Under the pieces are notes generated by a model, which searched no databases, had not been told where the DNA came from, and saw only the letters and a list, made by a program, of their open reading frames with translations. Below, piece after piece: positions 63,711-64,000 of a stretch of 64,000 bases of DNA (positions are counted from its first letter, which is position 1; each line of letters begins with the position of its first letter). A program made the position numbers and the translations under genes. The stretch is from Opitutaceae bacterium (GTDB taxonomy: Bacteria; Verrucomicrobiota; Verrucomicrobiia; Opitutales; Opitutaceae), in NCBI GenBank assembly GCA_018402455.1, contig JAGYIG010000008.1, positions 45,501 through 109,500 on the forward strand, read 5' to 3'.

Positions 63711-64000
63711 ATGAAACTATTCACTCCCCAACCCTACCTAAGCAGCACCCTGATCACCGCCCTGCTCGCGCTCAGCGCGGTGTCCCTGTCAGCCAACTGG
63801 AGCGTCGGCTTCAAGGCCGGTTTTGCTCCGATCACCGACGGTGATTTCCACCGCGATCTCTCCTTTGACGGCTCGGTGTTGCTCGGCCTGCCGGCCGGCA
63901 GCCTCCCCGTGGACGTGGATGGTAAAAGCTTTGGTGATGTTTACAGCGATTTCGAAGAGATCGCCTTTGAAGCCTCCTACGCGGCAGGGGAGAAGCTGGC
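63711..64000 (+). CDS. secreted or outer-membrane protein, 3' end outside window
   Basis: The first 96 codons are visible. They encode a signal peptide (LSSTLITALLALSAVSLSA) and a mature start NWSVGFKAGFAPITDGDF, followed by acidic, aromatic alternating sequence (SFGDVYSDFEEIAFEASYAA). The alternating pattern near the end suggests strands of an outer-membrane beta-barrel. The family cannot be decided from this fragment. The gene runs off the window edge at 64000. Confidence 0.6.
   Translation, partial: MKLFTPQPYLSSTLITALLALSAVSLSANWSVGFKAGFAPITDGDFHRDLSFDGSVLLGLPAGSLPVDVDGKSFGDVYSDFEEIAFEASYAAGEKL

Overview
This 64 kb window is GC-rich and gene-dense. It most likely comes from a member of the Opitutaceae or a close relative (Verrucomicrobiota). 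The clearest markers are a very large TonB-dependent receptor whose mature N-terminus carries the VELSPFEVTGD motif, a TIGR03067-type protein, and many secreted single-domain enzymes. Several proteins suggest a saline habitat with sodium-driven transport: an SSS symporter, a CPA2-type antiporter, an AGCS amino-acid:Na+ symporter, an NhaR-like regulator and a NaChBac-type voltage-gated sodium channel. This assignment is an inference from protein features, not a database result.

Layout. 1-10.5 kb: a frameshifted membrane protein and a YgiQ radical SAM protein, a secreted PQQ-type propeller, D-lactate dehydrogenase, a type IIA topoisomerase B subunit and three small hypothetical genes. 10.6-14.5 kb: an antiporter/symporter pair. 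14.6-19.7 kb: a 33-residue membrane peptide gene with a very strong terminator, panE, a redoxin, SRPBCC and DUF4336 proteins, a GNAT enzyme and a divergent MFS transporter. 19.8-26.2 kb: secreted TIM-barrel and M19 dipeptidase genes, a GH130 enzyme, a double-thioredoxin protein and a serine hydrolase. 26.3-27.9 kb: an indel-damaged HPF/RaiA-family plus beta-carbonic anhydrase operon. 28.1-29.9 kb: the NhaR-like regulator with the sodium channel gene. 30-41.8 kb: an accessory carbohydrate region with a GH5-like enzyme, three BNR/sialidase-like proteins, a lactonase, GH172 and a large parallel beta-helix protein. 41.9-50.2 kb: AGCS symporter, hflK-hflC, a DUF457-like membrane protein, a CNNM/CBS protein, a YqaA-like protein and a repeat cluster. 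50.3-56.4 kb: the TonB receptor and an indel-damaged heparinase II/III-family gene. 56.9-64 kb: a lipoprotein, a tandem CDGSH mini-protein, a PQQ sugar dehydrogenase, uridine kinase, two secreted unknowns, a second serine hydrolase and a partial secreted protein at the edge.

The most interesting points are the tight NhaR-like/NaV gene pair with a textbook LysR box, several conserved-looking micro-proteins with their own terminators, and three segments (about 1-835, 26.8-27.9 kb and 54.4-55.3 kb) where good protein homology jumps between frames. In those segments the codons between the jumps look intact. This points to unpolished sequence or very recent decay, and it should be resolved before anyone calls the genes lost. 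I saw no rRNA, convincing tRNA, CRISPR array, insertion sequence or prophage.
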